Of a DNA stretch of 64,000 nucleotides, positions 36,839 through 45,764 are shown piece after piece (position 1 is the stretch's first letter; the number at the start of each line of letters is the position of its first letter). A program made the position numbers and the translations under genes. The DNA comes from Thermanaerovibrio velox DSM 12556. Its GTDB lineage: Bacteria > Synergistota > Synergistia > Synergistales > Synergistaceae. A model generated the notes under the pieces. It was not told the DNA's origin and ran no database searches. It saw only the letters and a program-made list of their open reading frames with translations. The stretch is from positions 1,550,001 through 1,614,000 of the forward strand of contig NZ_CM001377.1 in NCBI RefSeq assembly GCF_000237825.1, given 5' to 3'.

Positions 36839-37591
36839 ATGACTGCACTGGGCATAGACGCGGGAAGCCGGTTCATAAAGTGGGTCCTGTTAGACGGACG
36901 CCGCATAGCGGACATGGGAAGGATATCCTCCGAGGGTGCGGACTTACGATCCCTCCCCTCCCGTCTTCCCCGGGCACCCCTTGCGGGGCTCACCGGTTAC
37001 GGGCGTCATCTGCTCAGGGATGTCTTTGATAACTTTTGCGTGGTGTCCGAGATATCCGCTCACGCCATGGGGGCCAGGATGCTGGAGCCTGGGGAGCGGT
37101 TATTGATGGATGTGGGCGGTCAGGACAGCAAGGCCTTGGAGATGGACGCATCGGGGAAGGTGCTGGATTTCAGGGTCAACGATCGGTGCGCCGCCGGCAC
37201 CGGCCGGTTCCTGGAGAACATGGCTCGGGTCATGGGGTGTGACATCCGGGAGATGATCGGGGAAGCCATGGGATCCGGCGAATCCGTTGAGGTCAGCTCC
37301 ATGTGCGCGGTGTTCGCGGAGAGCGAGGTCATATCCCTTTTAAACAGGGGGGTGGGAAGGGGCGCGGTGGCCAAGGGGATGTTCCGTTCCCTTGCCCGAC
37401 GGCTGGAGGCCCTGGGGAGTTTCCTGAGCCCTGGGGGGGTTTTCGCGTTCACCGGCGGCCTGTCCGAGCTGGACGGGGCCTGGGAGCTCCTCTCCACCGA
37501 CAGGATGAGGCTAAAGCCGGTTAAGGACGGGGCCTACGCCGGGGCCTTGGGGGCCGCCCTGTCCGCCCTTAGGGGGTCTTCGAGTGGCTGA
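36839..37591 (+). CDS. ATPase activator (archerase) of 2-hydroxyacyl-CoA dehydratase type
   Basis: A 250-residue ASKHA-fold ATPase of the BcrA/BadF/HgdC family, which hydrolyses ATP to push an electron from its interface [4Fe-4S] cluster into the partner protein. Seen are GIDAGSRFIKWVLLDG, LMDVGGQDSKAL, NDRCAAGTGRFLENMA and SSMCAVFAESEVISLL, which hold the two cluster cysteines, plus FTGGLSEL. Forms a pair with the preceding gene. Overlaps the next gene by 8 bases. Confidence 0.92.
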   Translation: MTALGIDAGSRFIKWVLLDGRRIADMGRISSEGADLRSLPSRLPRAPLAGLTGYGRHLLRDVFDNFCVVSEISAHAMGARMLEPGERLLMDVGGQDSKALEMDASGKVLDFRVNDRCAAGTGRFLENMARVMGCDIREMIGEAMGSGESVEVSSMCAVFAESEVISLLNRGVGRGAVAKGMFRSLARRLEALGSFLSPGGVFAFTGGLSELDGAWELLSTDRMRLKPVKDGAYAGALGAALSALRGSSSG

Positions 37592-37826
37592 ACTGTACTG
37601 CCTTTTCGAAGGGGCATCGGAGGGTATGATGCTCCACAAGAGGCTTAAGGAGCTGGGGGTTCCTCATCACATATGTCCATCCCCCAGGCACCTCACTGAG
37701 AGCTGCGGCATAGCCTTGAAGTTCCACGAGGGGGAATTGGGTGTTTTGGTCCGAAGCGCCCGGGAGATTAACGTGGCGATCAAGGTGATAAACGGGGAGG
37801 GCAGGGCGCTCGAGCACGAGGGATAG
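37584..37826 (+). CDS. DUF3343-family small protein
   Basis: An 80-residue protein (LYCLFEGASEGMMLHKRLKEL, VPHHICPSPRHLTESCGIAL) matching DUF3343 proteins, which commonly sit beside yedF and selenium genes and have a putative Se/S-carrier role. Two cysteines are visible in the CPSPRHLTESCG segment. GTG 37584 overlaps the activator gene. Function unproven. Confidence 0.78.
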   Translation: MAELYCLFEGASEGMMLHKRLKELGVPHHICPSPRHLTESCGIALKFHEGELGVLVRSAREINVAIKVINGEGRALEHEG

Positions 37827-38037
37827 GCATGTTATCCTGTGCTCCTGCAAGGGCCCAGGGGTTCTCATGGGGTCGCTGGGTTCAGTTATCCGTGAAAGGG
37901 AGGACCAGGTGATGTTCTTCTCATCCTCTTAGGCGGTTTCGATGAGGCATCCCAGGGGGGCGGAAGGGGCATTGAATTCCGCCCTCCTTACGGGGGTACA
38001 AACGAGGGTAAATTAATTAAATGAGGAGGCGACTTTC

Positions 38038-38673
38038 TTGATCAGGATAGACGCCAGGGGTAAGAGCTGCCCCAAACCGGTGATGATGACCAAGGAGGCG
38101 GTGGATCAAGGGGCGGCGGAGGTGGAGGTGCTGGTGGACAACCCGGTGGCGGCGGGGAACGTCACCAGGTTCCTGGAGGGCAGGGGGTTCCGGGTTACGA
38201 GAGAGGATACCCCTGAGGGAACCCTCATATCGGGCATCGCCGCTGGGTCCGTCAGCGGGGGCGCCGGTTCGGCTCCTAAGGGGGTCCACGACGCCAGCGT
38301 TTCGTCCGCCCCGGGGGAACAGTGCTGCTGCACCGCGAGCGACACGGGGCTTCTCATACTATCCCGGACCATGGGGACCGAGTCGCTGGAGCTTGGGGAG
38401 GCCCTCATGAAGGCGTTTCTAGACACCATGAGGCAATCCGGGAGTATCGGGGTCTTGGCGCTGATGAACGGCGGGGTCTTCCTTGCCCTCCCGGAGTCCT
38501 CCGCCAGCGACACCATCCGGGAGATGGAAGCCCAGGGCACCCAGGTGTTGGTATGCGGAACCTGCACCAAGCACTTTGGGATAACCGATCAAGTGGCGGT
38601 GGGCACCATATCCAACATGTTCGAGATAACCGAGCAGGTGTTCCGGATGCCCAAGACCGTGACCATAGGCTGA
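38038..38673 (+). CDS. yedF: YedF-type selenium metabolism sulfurtransferase-like protein
   Basis: A 211-residue protein. The N-terminal TusA-like domain has the persulfide cysteine in GKSCPKPVMMTKEAVDQG. A linker with a CCC stretch and a C-terminal DsrE-like domain follow (LLILSRTMGTESLELGEALMKAFLDTM, VLVCGTCTKHFGITDQ). This two-domain form is the one co-occurring with SelD and YedE. TTG 38038 has GAGGAGGCG upstream. It presumably carries selenium or sulfur as a per-selenide or persulfide (inference). Confidence 0.88.
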   Translation: MIRIDARGKSCPKPVMMTKEAVDQGAAEVEVLVDNPVAAGNVTRFLEGRGFRVTREDTPEGTLISGIAAGSVSGGAGSAPKGVHDASVSSAPGEQCCCTASDTGLLILSRTMGTESLELGEALMKAFLDTMRQSGSIGVLALMNGGVFLALPESSASDTIREMEAQGTQVLVCGTCTKHFGITDQVAVGTISNMFEITEQVFRMPKTVTIG

Positions 38674-38685
38674 GGGTTTTAAGGG

Positions 38686-39856
38686 ATGAATCCCAGGGGA
38701 GTTTACCTCAACAACGCTGCCACCACGTGGCCCAAGCCGCCGGAGGTGGCGGAGGCCATGTACCGTTTCATGACCCAAGGGGGGGCCAACCTGGCGAGGG
38801 GTTCCGCGTCGTCCAGGGACCTGAGCACCATGGACATGGTCCTCAGCTGTAGGGAGGAGCTGGCCAAGCTGTTTGGGGGTTATTCCCACGGGGACCCCCG
38901 GTACGTGACGTTCACCTCCAACGTCACGGAATCGCTCAACTTGGTCTTAAAGGGCTATCTTAAGCCCGGCATGACCGTGGTCACCACCTCCATGGAGCAC
39001 AACGCGGTGATCCGTCCCTTAAGGCGGCTGGAGGGGCAAGGCGTGACCGTACGGGTAGTGACTTGCAGTCAGGACGGCACCCTTCCGCTGGACAGCTTCC
39101 GGGACGCCTTAAGCGGGGGGGACCTGGCGGTAGTGTGCCACGGAAGCAACGTGTGCGGCACCCTGCAGGACCTTGAGGCGGTGGCAGAGACGTGCCACAG
39201 GAGGTCCGTGCCGTTGGTGCTGGACTCCGCCCAGACCGGAGGCTTGGAGGAGATATCCGTCTCGGACCTATCCATAGGTGCTCTTTGCTTTACCGGCCAC
39301 AAGGGGCTCATGGGCCCCCAGGGTATAGGGGGGGTAGTTTGGAGCCCTTGGATGGCAGAGGCATGTTCAAGCCTCATCGAGGGGGGGACCGGGAGCTTCT
39401 CCCATGAGGAGACCCAGCCCTCGGCGATGCCGGACAAGTTCGAGTCGGGCACCCCAAACCTTCCAGGCATAGCGGGGCTCCTGGCGGCGGTGAGATGGAT
39501 CAATTCCGTGGGGAGTCAGGGCCATAAGGGACAAGGAGGGGGAGCTCAAGGAGCTGTTACTCCAGGGTTTGCGGGAGATACCGGGGATCGAGGTATACGG
39601 CGTGACGGATCCCAAGGGATCCCTTGGGGTGGTGGCGATGAACCACCCGTCGGTGGACAACGGGACCTTGGCCATGGAGCTGTCAGAGCGGGGCATAGAG
39701 ACCAGGCCGGGGCTTCACTGTGCCCCCCTGGCCCACAGGACCCTGGGTACCTACCCCGGCGGGGCATTGAGGTTCTCGGTGGGGTATTTCAACACCCGGG
39801 AGGACATACTCAGCGCCTTGGAGGCCCTCCGGGAGGTCTTAGGGGGTAGAATCTAG
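38686..39856 (+). CDS. Class V aminotransferase, cysteine desulfurase/selenocysteine lyase-like (frameshifted)
   Basis: A PLP enzyme of about 389 residues. Motifs include [59 protein letters not shown], the PLP lysine in [17 protein letters not shown] and the C-terminal catalytic Cys in [17 protein letters not shown]. The frame changes at G4 (39510-39513); one G fewer gives [20 protein letters not shown] and restores the whole C-terminus. Lies 12 bases after yedF and before yedE, so it probably delivers sulfur or selenium to YedF/TusA. Confidence 0.9.
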
Positions 39857-39885
39857 ATTTTGTGCTGGAGAGGAGGACACCTTAA

Positions 39886-40980
39886 TTGCGCTGCTTTCTT
39901 ACTTCTAAGTGGGGACCGGTGGCAACAGGGGTCGTAGTGGGTATACTGGCTCCTATTTTGGTACACCTTGGCAACCCGGGCAACATGGGGATGTGCGTGG
40001 CCTGTTTCACCAGGGACATCGCAGGGGCCCTAGGGTTACACCGGGCCGCCATCGTGCAGTATCTAAGGCCCGAGATACCGGGTCTCCTGCTGGGGGCTTT
40101 TGGGGCCTCCATGGTTTTCGGGGAGATGAGGCCCCGTGGGGGATCCTCACCGATAACCCGTTTCTTCCTCGGGGTGTTCGCCATGGTGGGGGCACTGATA
40201 TTCCTGGGCTGTCCTTGGAGGGCCTACCTCCGGCTTGCGGGAGGGGACCTCACGGCGGTGGCGGGGATACTGGGTTTGATATCCGGCATAGGCATCGGGA
40301 TAGGCTTCCTCTGGAAGGGCTTCAATCTGGGCAGGTCGAGGCCTACTTCGAAGGCCTCCGGCTACGTGATGCCGGTGGTGATGCTTGGGCTGCTGGCACT
40401 CCTGGCGGCATCTCCCCTGATGGGGCGCACCCCCGAGGGGGATCCTACGGGGCCCATCTTCTTCTCCGCCAAGGGACCGGGCTCCATGCACGCTTCCGTG
40501 GCGGTATCCCTTGCGGTTGGGGCGATCATAGGCTGGATGGCCCAGCGGAGCCGTTTCTGCACCGTAGGGGCATTCAGGGACCTCATAATGCTTAAGGACC
40601 CGCACCTCTTCTGGGGGATAGCGGCCCTGGTGGTCTCCGCGGCGGTGACGAACGCGGCGCTGGGGCAGTTCAAGCTTGGAGTTGAGGGGCAGCCGGTGGC
40701 ACAGCCATCACACCTTTGGAACTTCCTGGGCATGATGCTCTCAGGCCTGGCCTTCACGCTGGCCGGGGGGTGTCCTGGGCGGCAGGTGATAATGTCCGGT
40801 GAGGGGGACTCCGACGCAGGGGTGTTCGTCTTGGGGATGCTGGTAGGTGCCGCGGTGGCCCATAACTTCACCCTGGCTAGCTCTGTCAAGGGACCGTCCC
40901 CCTACGTCATGGGGGCGTGGGCCTTGGGCATGCTTTTCTGCCTTGCAGTGGGATTCCTGAGCAGGAACGAGAACGTCTAG
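39886..40980 (+). CDS. yedE: YedE-type putative selenium/sulfur membrane transporter
   Basis: A 364-residue polytopic protein of the YeeE/YedE family. It shows GNMGMCVACFTRDIAGALGLH, GCPWRAYLRLAGGDLT, AQRSRFCTVGAFRDLIML and GGCPGRQVIMSGEGDSD, with several conserved cysteines within membrane segments that are thought to relay chalcogen. TTG 39886 follows AGGAGG. Within the YedF/TusA neighbourhood a selenium transport role is commonly predicted but not proven. Confidence 0.88.
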   Translation: MRCFLTSKWGPVATGVVVGILAPILVHLGNPGNMGMCVACFTRDIAGALGLHRAAIVQYLRPEIPGLLLGAFGASMVFGEMRPRGGSSPITRFFLGVFAMVGALIFLGCPWRAYLRLAGGDLTAVAGILGLISGIGIGIGFLWKGFNLGRSRPTSKASGYVMPVVMLGLLALLAASPLMGRTPEGDPTGPIFFSAKGPGSMHASVAVSLAVGAIIGWMAQRSRFCTVGAFRDLIMLKDPHLFWGIAALVVSAAVTNAALGQFKLGVEGQPVAQPSHLWNFLGMMLSGLAFTLAGGCPGRQVIMSGEGDSDAGVFVLGMLVGAAVAHNFTLASSVKGPSPYVMGAWALGMLFCLAVGFLSRNENV

Positions 40981-41020
40981 GCCCGGTCTCAACAGGTCTG
41001 GAAAGGAGGTATCTTTAACC

Positions 41021-41242
41021 ATGTCTTCCAGCGTAACCGTTGACGCCAGGGGGTTATCCTGTCCCCAGCCGGTACTGTTAACCAAGAAGGCCCTGGACTC
41101 ATCACCGGAGCTTCCAATAACAATACTGGTAAGCACCGCAACGTCCCGGGAAAACGTCATCCGGTTCTGCTCCTCGAGGGGCCTCAAGGCCTCCTGGGAG
41201 GAGACCCCCGACGGGGACTTCCTGATAACAGCCGAATCTTAA
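41021..41242 (+). CDS. TusA/SirA-family sulfur carrier
   Basis: A 73-residue protein with the CPxP motif: DARGLSCPQPVLLTKKAL, active cysteine C14. It follows yedE after 40 bases and has AAAGGAGG before its ATG. A small sulfur- or selenium-carrier partner for the class V aminotransferase and YedE is likely. A terminator closes the operon. Confidence 0.9.
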   Translation: MSSSVTVDARGLSCPQPVLLTKKALDSSPELPITILVSTATSRENVIRFCSSRGLKASWEETPDGDFLITAES

Positions 41243-41281
41243 AACTTAAACACCACAAGGTTACCAAAGCATAACAAACCC

Positions 41282-41310
41282 GGGAGGCCCAAGGGCCTCC
41301 CTATTGTTTT
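41282..41310 (+). terminator. Terminator of the selenium-type operon
   Basis: GGGAGGCCC and GGGCCTCCC form a 9-bp stem with a 2-base minimal loop, then TATTGTTTT. Confidence 0.8.
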
Positions 41311-41416
41311 AAGGCATTTGTTGACAATAAAACTGTCACCCCGTCCATATCCCTCGGCACTGGGATTTGCCATAATGGTTTAAAAGTATAGCAAAAAGAC
41401 AAGGGGGAATCAGACC

Positions 41417-42994
41417 ATGGAGAGATTGCCGGTTCCCATGGCCGGGGATGATAGACTGGACGTAGCGGAGCTTTTGGAGGTTCTGGCGGAGGCGGATGGT
41501 CTTTTACGGTCCTTCGTGCGGGAACAGCGTCTCTCGGTGAAGCTCGCCAGCGCGGACTCCGCGGGGCTGCTCAAGGAGCTTGACGAGGGCAGGAGGTCCC
41601 TGGACAGGGCCTGCGCGGACATGGAGTCAAGCCAAAGGCGCATGATGGAGGTCATAAGGGACGTGGACTCCCTCAAGGACATACTGGAGAGGGCGGTCCA
41701 GGAGGGGAACCGGAGCGCGGAGCTCATGGGCAAGGCCACGGAGTCCCTGGACAGGATGAACCGATCCTTTGAGGACGTACAGGGGCTGGTGGGATCTTTG
41801 GCATCGGTGGCCCGGGACGTGGCGGACATGTTAAACGGCATAGAGCGGGTGGCGAAGCAGACGAACCTCTTGGCACTTAACGCTGCGATAGAGGCCGCCC
41901 GGGCGGGGGAACACGGCAAGGGCTTTGCGGTGGTGGCGGACGAGGTGCGGAAGCTCGCGGCGGAGAGCACCGGCATAACCAAGAAGATCGCGGCCCTGAT
42001 GGAAATGCTATCCCGGAAGACCCAGGAGACCCAGGAGGGGATAGAGACCTTCCGGGAGCTCAAGGAGGCCACGGTCAGGGAGATCCTCGGGGGCACCAGG
42101 ACCCTTAGGGACTCAATGGACAGCTTGAAGTCCTCGTCCGCCAAGCTGGAGGACATATCCAAGCGGGTGGAGGAACAGGGAAGCCTGGAGGAAGAGGTGC
42201 TTAAGGGCTCCTGCGAGATAAACGCCAAGATAACGGAGACCGTGGAGGTCTCGGAGGCCCAGGCTAGAAAGCGGGATGTCCTTTTCTCCGGGCTTGAGAG
42301 GTACGCCAGGGAGGCGAAGCGCACCTTCGAACGGTTCCTGTCCTTCCGCTCCAAGGTGAAGCCCGAGAACACCATAACCTTCGGGCACGATGACTCCTAC
42401 GCCCCCTGGGTATACCTCTCCGAGGGGGCATCAAAGGGCATAAGCGTTGAGAGGGCCAAGAAGGCAGCGTCAGGGCTTTCCAAGCGGGCGTCGTTCATCG
42501 GGGCCCCCTGGGACCAGGTGTTCCCCCTCCTCATGGAAGGCAAGGTGGACGTGATACTGAACGCCGGCTGGCCCAACCCCTACTTCAACAGCTTCCCCGT
42601 GGAGGCAACCAAGACCTACGGTACCTTCAGGACCCGGGTGTACGCCTCCCGGAAGGACGGACTCGGGAGGACCAGGGACATGGCATCCCTGAGGGACCTC
42701 CAGGGTAAGACCGTGGGGGTGCAGCGGGGGGGCACCGGCAACCTCATCAACATCTTGAAGTCCCGGGGGGCCAAGGTGGTGGAGTTCGATAACGACCCCT
42801 TGAGCTTCGCGGAGCACATGTGGAACCGGGTAGACCTGGTGGCATGCGAGGAACAGGTGGCAAAACACCTTAACCAAACCATTTACGACGGTCTGTTCGA
42901 ACCGATAGGAGATCCCCTTGAGACCGTTCAGGTGGTCATGCTGGTCCACAAGGACCACAAGGAACTGCTCAGCGCGTTGAACTCCCAAATATGA
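41417..42994 (+). CDS. Soluble chemoreceptor with C-terminal solute-binding (SBP_bac_3-like) domain
   Basis: A 525-residue protein with no transmembrane segment or signal peptide. Residues about 20-310 are a chemoreceptor signalling helical hairpin with the conserved tip [20 protein letters not shown] and [18 protein letters not shown]. Residues about 325-525 resemble a family 3 periplasmic binding protein: [71 protein letters not shown] and [20 protein letters not shown] binding-protein fold in the cytosol, at the C-terminus of a receptor, is unusual. It would sense an intracellular amino acid or similar solute (inference). Confidence 0.85.
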   Translation: MERLPVPMAGDDRLDVAELLEVLAEADGLLRSFVREQRLSVKLASADSAGLLKELDEGRRSLDRACADMESSQRRMMEVIRDVDSLKDILERAVQEGNRSAELMGKATESLDRMNRSFEDVQGLVGSLASVARDVADMLNGIERVAKQTNLLALNAAIEAARAGEHGKGFAVVADEVRKLAAESTGITKKIAALMEMLSRKTQETQEGIETFRELKEATVREILGGTRTLRDSMDSLKSSSAKLEDISKRVEEQGSLEEEVLKGSCEINAKITETVEVSEAQARKRDVLFSGLERYAREAKRTFERFLSFRSKVKPENTITFGHDDSYAPWVYLSEGASKGISVERAKKAASGLSKRASFIGAPWDQVFPLLMEGKVDVILNAGWPNPYFNSFPVEATKTYGTFRTRVYASRKDGLGRTRDMASLRDLQGKTVGVQRGGTGNLINILKSRGAKVVEFDNDPLSFAEHMWNRVDLVACEEQVAKHLNQTIYDGLFEPIGDPLETVQVVMLVHKDHKELLSALNSQI

Positions 42995-43032
42995 TATAGC
43001 ATGTTAAACGTTTAAATTTTTCGCAGGCCCCC

Positions 43033-43060
43033 TTGTAAAATTTGCAAAATAGTATAGAAT
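43033..43060 (+). promoter_or_regulatory. Promoter of the small secreted protein gene
   Basis: TTGTAA (43033-43038), 16-base spacer, TAGAAT (43055-43060), about 35 bases upstream of ATG 43095. The region is AT-rich and only one gene follows before a strong terminator. Confidence 0.55.
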
Positions 43061-43094
43061 GTTCTCAGCAAATCCACTCAAGGGGGGTTGCGAA

Positions 43095-43460
43095 ATGAAA
43101 AAGCACTGGATACTGGCGCTGGCGGCGCTTTTGGTGCTATCCCTTGCGGCTTCCGCCATGGCGGGAACCGCCTCGGGAAGCGGAACTCAGATCAGGGGCA
43201 ATCCGGGCAGGAACGCGGAGCTTAGGGCCACGCCGTTCGACGTGCCCAGGGGCGTGGTGGCCACCATAACAAACGCCAGCTGCGACGGGGACGGTTTCTG
43301 GATCGAGAGGGACGGGAACGTGATAGGCACGTTCAAATCCGCCGGTGATGCCATAGGGTTCACCCTGTCCGGCGGGACCTACAGGGTTTACCCCAACCTG
43401 AAGGAGGGGCAGTTCAAGCAGGAGACCGCGAGGGTGCAGGTGACGGTCACGTGGCCATAG
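43095..43460 (+). CDS. Small secreted protein of unknown function
   Basis: A 121-residue protein with a typical Sec signal peptide (MKKHWILALAALLVLSLAASAMA), probably cleaved after AMA. The mature part is beta-rich and Gly/Asn-rich, with GVVATITNASCDGDGFWIERDGNVIG and one cysteine. It has its own promoter and terminator and no operon partners. ATG 43095 follows AAGGGGGG. Not recognised; a structural or surface-exposed protein is possible. Confidence 0.75.
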   Translation: MKKHWILALAALLVLSLAASAMAGTASGSGTQIRGNPGRNAELRATPFDVPRGVVATITNASCDGDGFWIERDGNVIGTFKSAGDAIGFTLSGGTYRVYPNLKEGQFKQETARVQVTVTWP

Positions 43461-43504
43461 GAGCCTGAGGGATCGATCTCCCGGATCCTTAGCTTGTAAG
43501 TCCC

Positions 43505-43542
43505 AGCGGGGAGGAGCCAAGCCACCGCTCCTCCCCGCTTTT
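43505..43542 (+). terminator. Terminator of the small secreted protein gene
   Basis: AGCGGGGAGGAG and CTCCTCCCCGCT form a 12-bp stem with an 11-base loop, followed by TTTT. Confidence 0.85.
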
Positions 43543-43696
43543 GCAGCCTTCATCCCTTATCCGGCCATGGCGGGAGAACACGGCCCTTCTTCACCCAAAG
43601 CGGGGCCGTTGGAGCGAGCCTCGGCGAGGCTGCGCGCAAGCCCGGGGTCCTACACCCCCCTTGTGAAACCAAAGGCTAAAGCGAGCCCGGGGCCTA

Positions 43697-45046
43697 TCAA
43701 GAGATGCCCAAGGACTGGAGCACATGGATGGAGGCTTCCGCGGCGGTTTTAACCATGAACTCCAGTTCCTCCTGCCCCATCACATAGGGGGGCAGGAAGT
43801 ACACCACGTCCCCCAGGGGCCTTATCAGGACCCCCCGTCTCATGCACTCCCGACCCACCCTGCGGCCCACCATCATATCCGCTGGCAGGGCAGATCCATC
43901 GGGCCTTCTAAGGTCCAAGGCCCCCACAAGACCTATGCGCCTTAGATCCCAGGTGAAGGGAAGTCCGCCGAAGTGGCGCCTCATGAAGTCCTCAAGGGCC
44001 TCACCCAAGATCCTTACCCTCTCTAGGACTCCCTCATCATCGAAGATGCGCAGCACCTCTATCCCCAGGGCACAGCCCAACGGGTTCCCGCAGTAGCTGT
44101 GGCTGTGGAGAAAAGCCCTCTCCACACCGCCACCGTAGAAAGTCCGGTATACCTCCTCCGAGGCCAGCACTGCTGAAAAGGGCATCATCCCCCCGGTTAT
44201 ACCCTTGGACAGACACACCAGGTCCGGGGGGCTCTCCAGTTCACAGTGTTGGAAGGCCAGGAACTGTCCGGTCCTGCCGAAGCCCATGGCGATCTCGTCG
44301 TCTATGAACAGGATCCCAAGCTCCGATGCGGCCCTTCTAAGCCCCTCGAAGTAACCCTTGGGGTAGATCCTCATGCCCGCCGCCCCCTGAACCAAGGGTT
44401 CCACTATGACCGCACAGACCTGGGAGGCCTGATCCCGCAAGACCTTTAGGTCCCTGTCAAGGCACCCCAGGGAACACCGGTCCCTGGACTCCCCAAAGGG
44501 ACAGTCCGAGCAGCTGGGTCCCTGGAGCCTAAGGTTCCTCAGCGTGATATCCCGGTAGGGCTCCCCGTAGAGCCCCAGATCCCCCACCGAAAGGGCCCCC
44601 AGGGTCTCCCCGTGATAGCTGCCCCCGAGGTGGGCAAAGAGACGTCTTTCGGGACGTCCAAGGTTAACCTGGTGGTGATAAGCCATCTTCATGGCGATCT
44701 CCACCGCGGAGGAACCGTTGTCCCCGTAAAAGACCCTTTGGAGCCCCGCAAGGCCCGTGAGCCTTTCGGAGAGCTCCACCGCCCAAGGGTGGGTGAGCCC
44801 TGCGAACATGCAGTGGTCCAAGGTGCGGGCCTGCCTGACAAGGACATCCGTCAGCCGGGGGTTGCAGTGGCCGAAAAGGTTGGTCCACCAGGAGGATATG
44901 CCGTCCAACAGGCGGGATCCGTTCTCCAGGTGGAGCCACACCCCCTGGGCGGAAACCACAGGCAGGGGTGGGAACTCCTCATGGTCCGCCATCTGGGTAC
45001 AGGGGTGCCAATTGACCTTGAGGTCTCGGTCAGCAAGAGAGCCCAA
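43697..45046 (-). CDS. bioA: Adenosylmethionine-8-amino-7-oxononanoate aminotransferase
   Basis: A 449-residue PLP enzyme of biotin synthesis. Motifs: HPCTQMADHEEFPPLPV, DGISSWWTNLFGHCNPRL, VFYGDNGSSAVEIAMKMAYHH, GSYHGETLGALS, VIVEPLVQGAAGM, IDDEIAMGFGRTGQFLAFQH, and the PLP lysine in LVCLSKGITGGMMPF. TTG 45046 lies inside the bioD 3' end and has GGAGGTGA upstream. Last gene of the bioY-B-D-A operon. Confidence 0.95.
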   Translation of the reverse strand: MGSLADRDLKVNWHPCTQMADHEEFPPLPVVSAQGVWLHLENGSRLLDGISSWWTNLFGHCNPRLTDVLVRQARTLDHCMFAGLTHPWAVELSERLTGLAGLQRVFYGDNGSSAVEIAMKMAYHHQVNLGRPERRLFAHLGGSYHGETLGALSVGDLGLYGEPYRDITLRNLRLQGPSCSDCPFGESRDRCSLGCLDRDLKVLRDQASQVCAVIVEPLVQGAAGMRIYPKGYFEGLRRAASELGILFIDDEIAMGFGRTGQFLAFQHCELESPPDLVCLSKGITGGMMPFSAVLASEEVYRTFYGGGVERAFLHSHSYCGNPLGCALGIEVLRIFDDEGVLERVRILGEALEDFMRRHFGGLPFTWDLRRIGLVGALDLRRPDGSALPADMMVGRRVGRECMRRGVLIRPLGDVVYFLPPYVMGQEELEFMVKTAAEASIHVLQSLGIS

Positions 45047-45764
45047 ATCCCATCACCTCCGCGAACGTGAGCAGCTGTTCCCGTCCAAGTAGGACGGGAC
45101 CGTCGGGACAATCCGGCACCGTCATGACCTCAACCCCACAGTTCCTGCGCACCCAGTCCCGGTTATCCCGGTGGATTAATGAGGACTGGTCGAACCGGTT
45201 GAGTATAACCAAGGGGACTGGAACTCCCAGGGAGCGCAGGAAGAACAGGGCGGTCCAAAGGTGACTCAAGGCTCCAAGGCCGCTTGGAGATACCAGAACC
45301 GCGGGCATGCCCCACCGGGCCACCCAGTGGGAGATGAAGGTCCCGTCCCCCAGGGGAACCGCCACCCCGCCGGCCCCCTCCAGCAACACGGGCCGGTAAC
45401 GCCCAAGGAGGACCCACAGTTTCTCCAGCGCTAACCGTTCCTCCGCCTCCCCTATGGACCGTCCCTCCTGAGCCGCCGCGAGGTGAGGAGATGCGGGGAG
45501 CTTGAAAAGAAGCCCCGTAAGGTCCGATGGGGCATCCTCAAGGCCCGCCGCGGAGACCACCGTCTCCGGGTCCTCCCCAACAAGGGTCCCCATTCGGTCC
45601 ACCGCGCCGGTGGCCACGGGTTTGAAGTAGCCGCAGGGAAGATCGAGTTCCCGGAGCCCCCTGACCAGGGCGGAGCTAACCGCGGTCTTCCCCACGTCGG
45701 TGCCGGTGCCCAACACCCAAAAACCATCGGCCCCCGAGAATGGAGGTGACGACAGGCGGCTCAT
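45030..45764 (-). CDS. bioD: Dethiobiotin synthetase
   Basis: A 244-residue P-loop enzyme. ATP loop FWVLGTGTDVGKTAVSSALVRG, substrate residues in GYFKPVATGAVD, and LLEGAGGVAVPLGDG. Overlaps bioA by 17 bases and the bioB stop by 4 bases, so the operon is translationally coupled. Confidence 0.94.
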   Translation of the reverse strand: MSRLSSPPFSGADGFWVLGTGTDVGKTAVSSALVRGLRELDLPCGYFKPVATGAVDRMGTLVGEDPETVVSAAGLEDAPSDLTGLLFKLPASPHLAAAQEGRSIGEAEERLALEKLWVLLGRYRPVLLEGAGGVAVPLGDGTFISHWVARWGMPAVLVSPSGLGALSHLWTALFFLRSLGVPVPLVILNRFDQSSLIHRDNRDWVRRNCGVEVMTVPDCPDGPVLLGREQLLTFAEVMGFGLSC

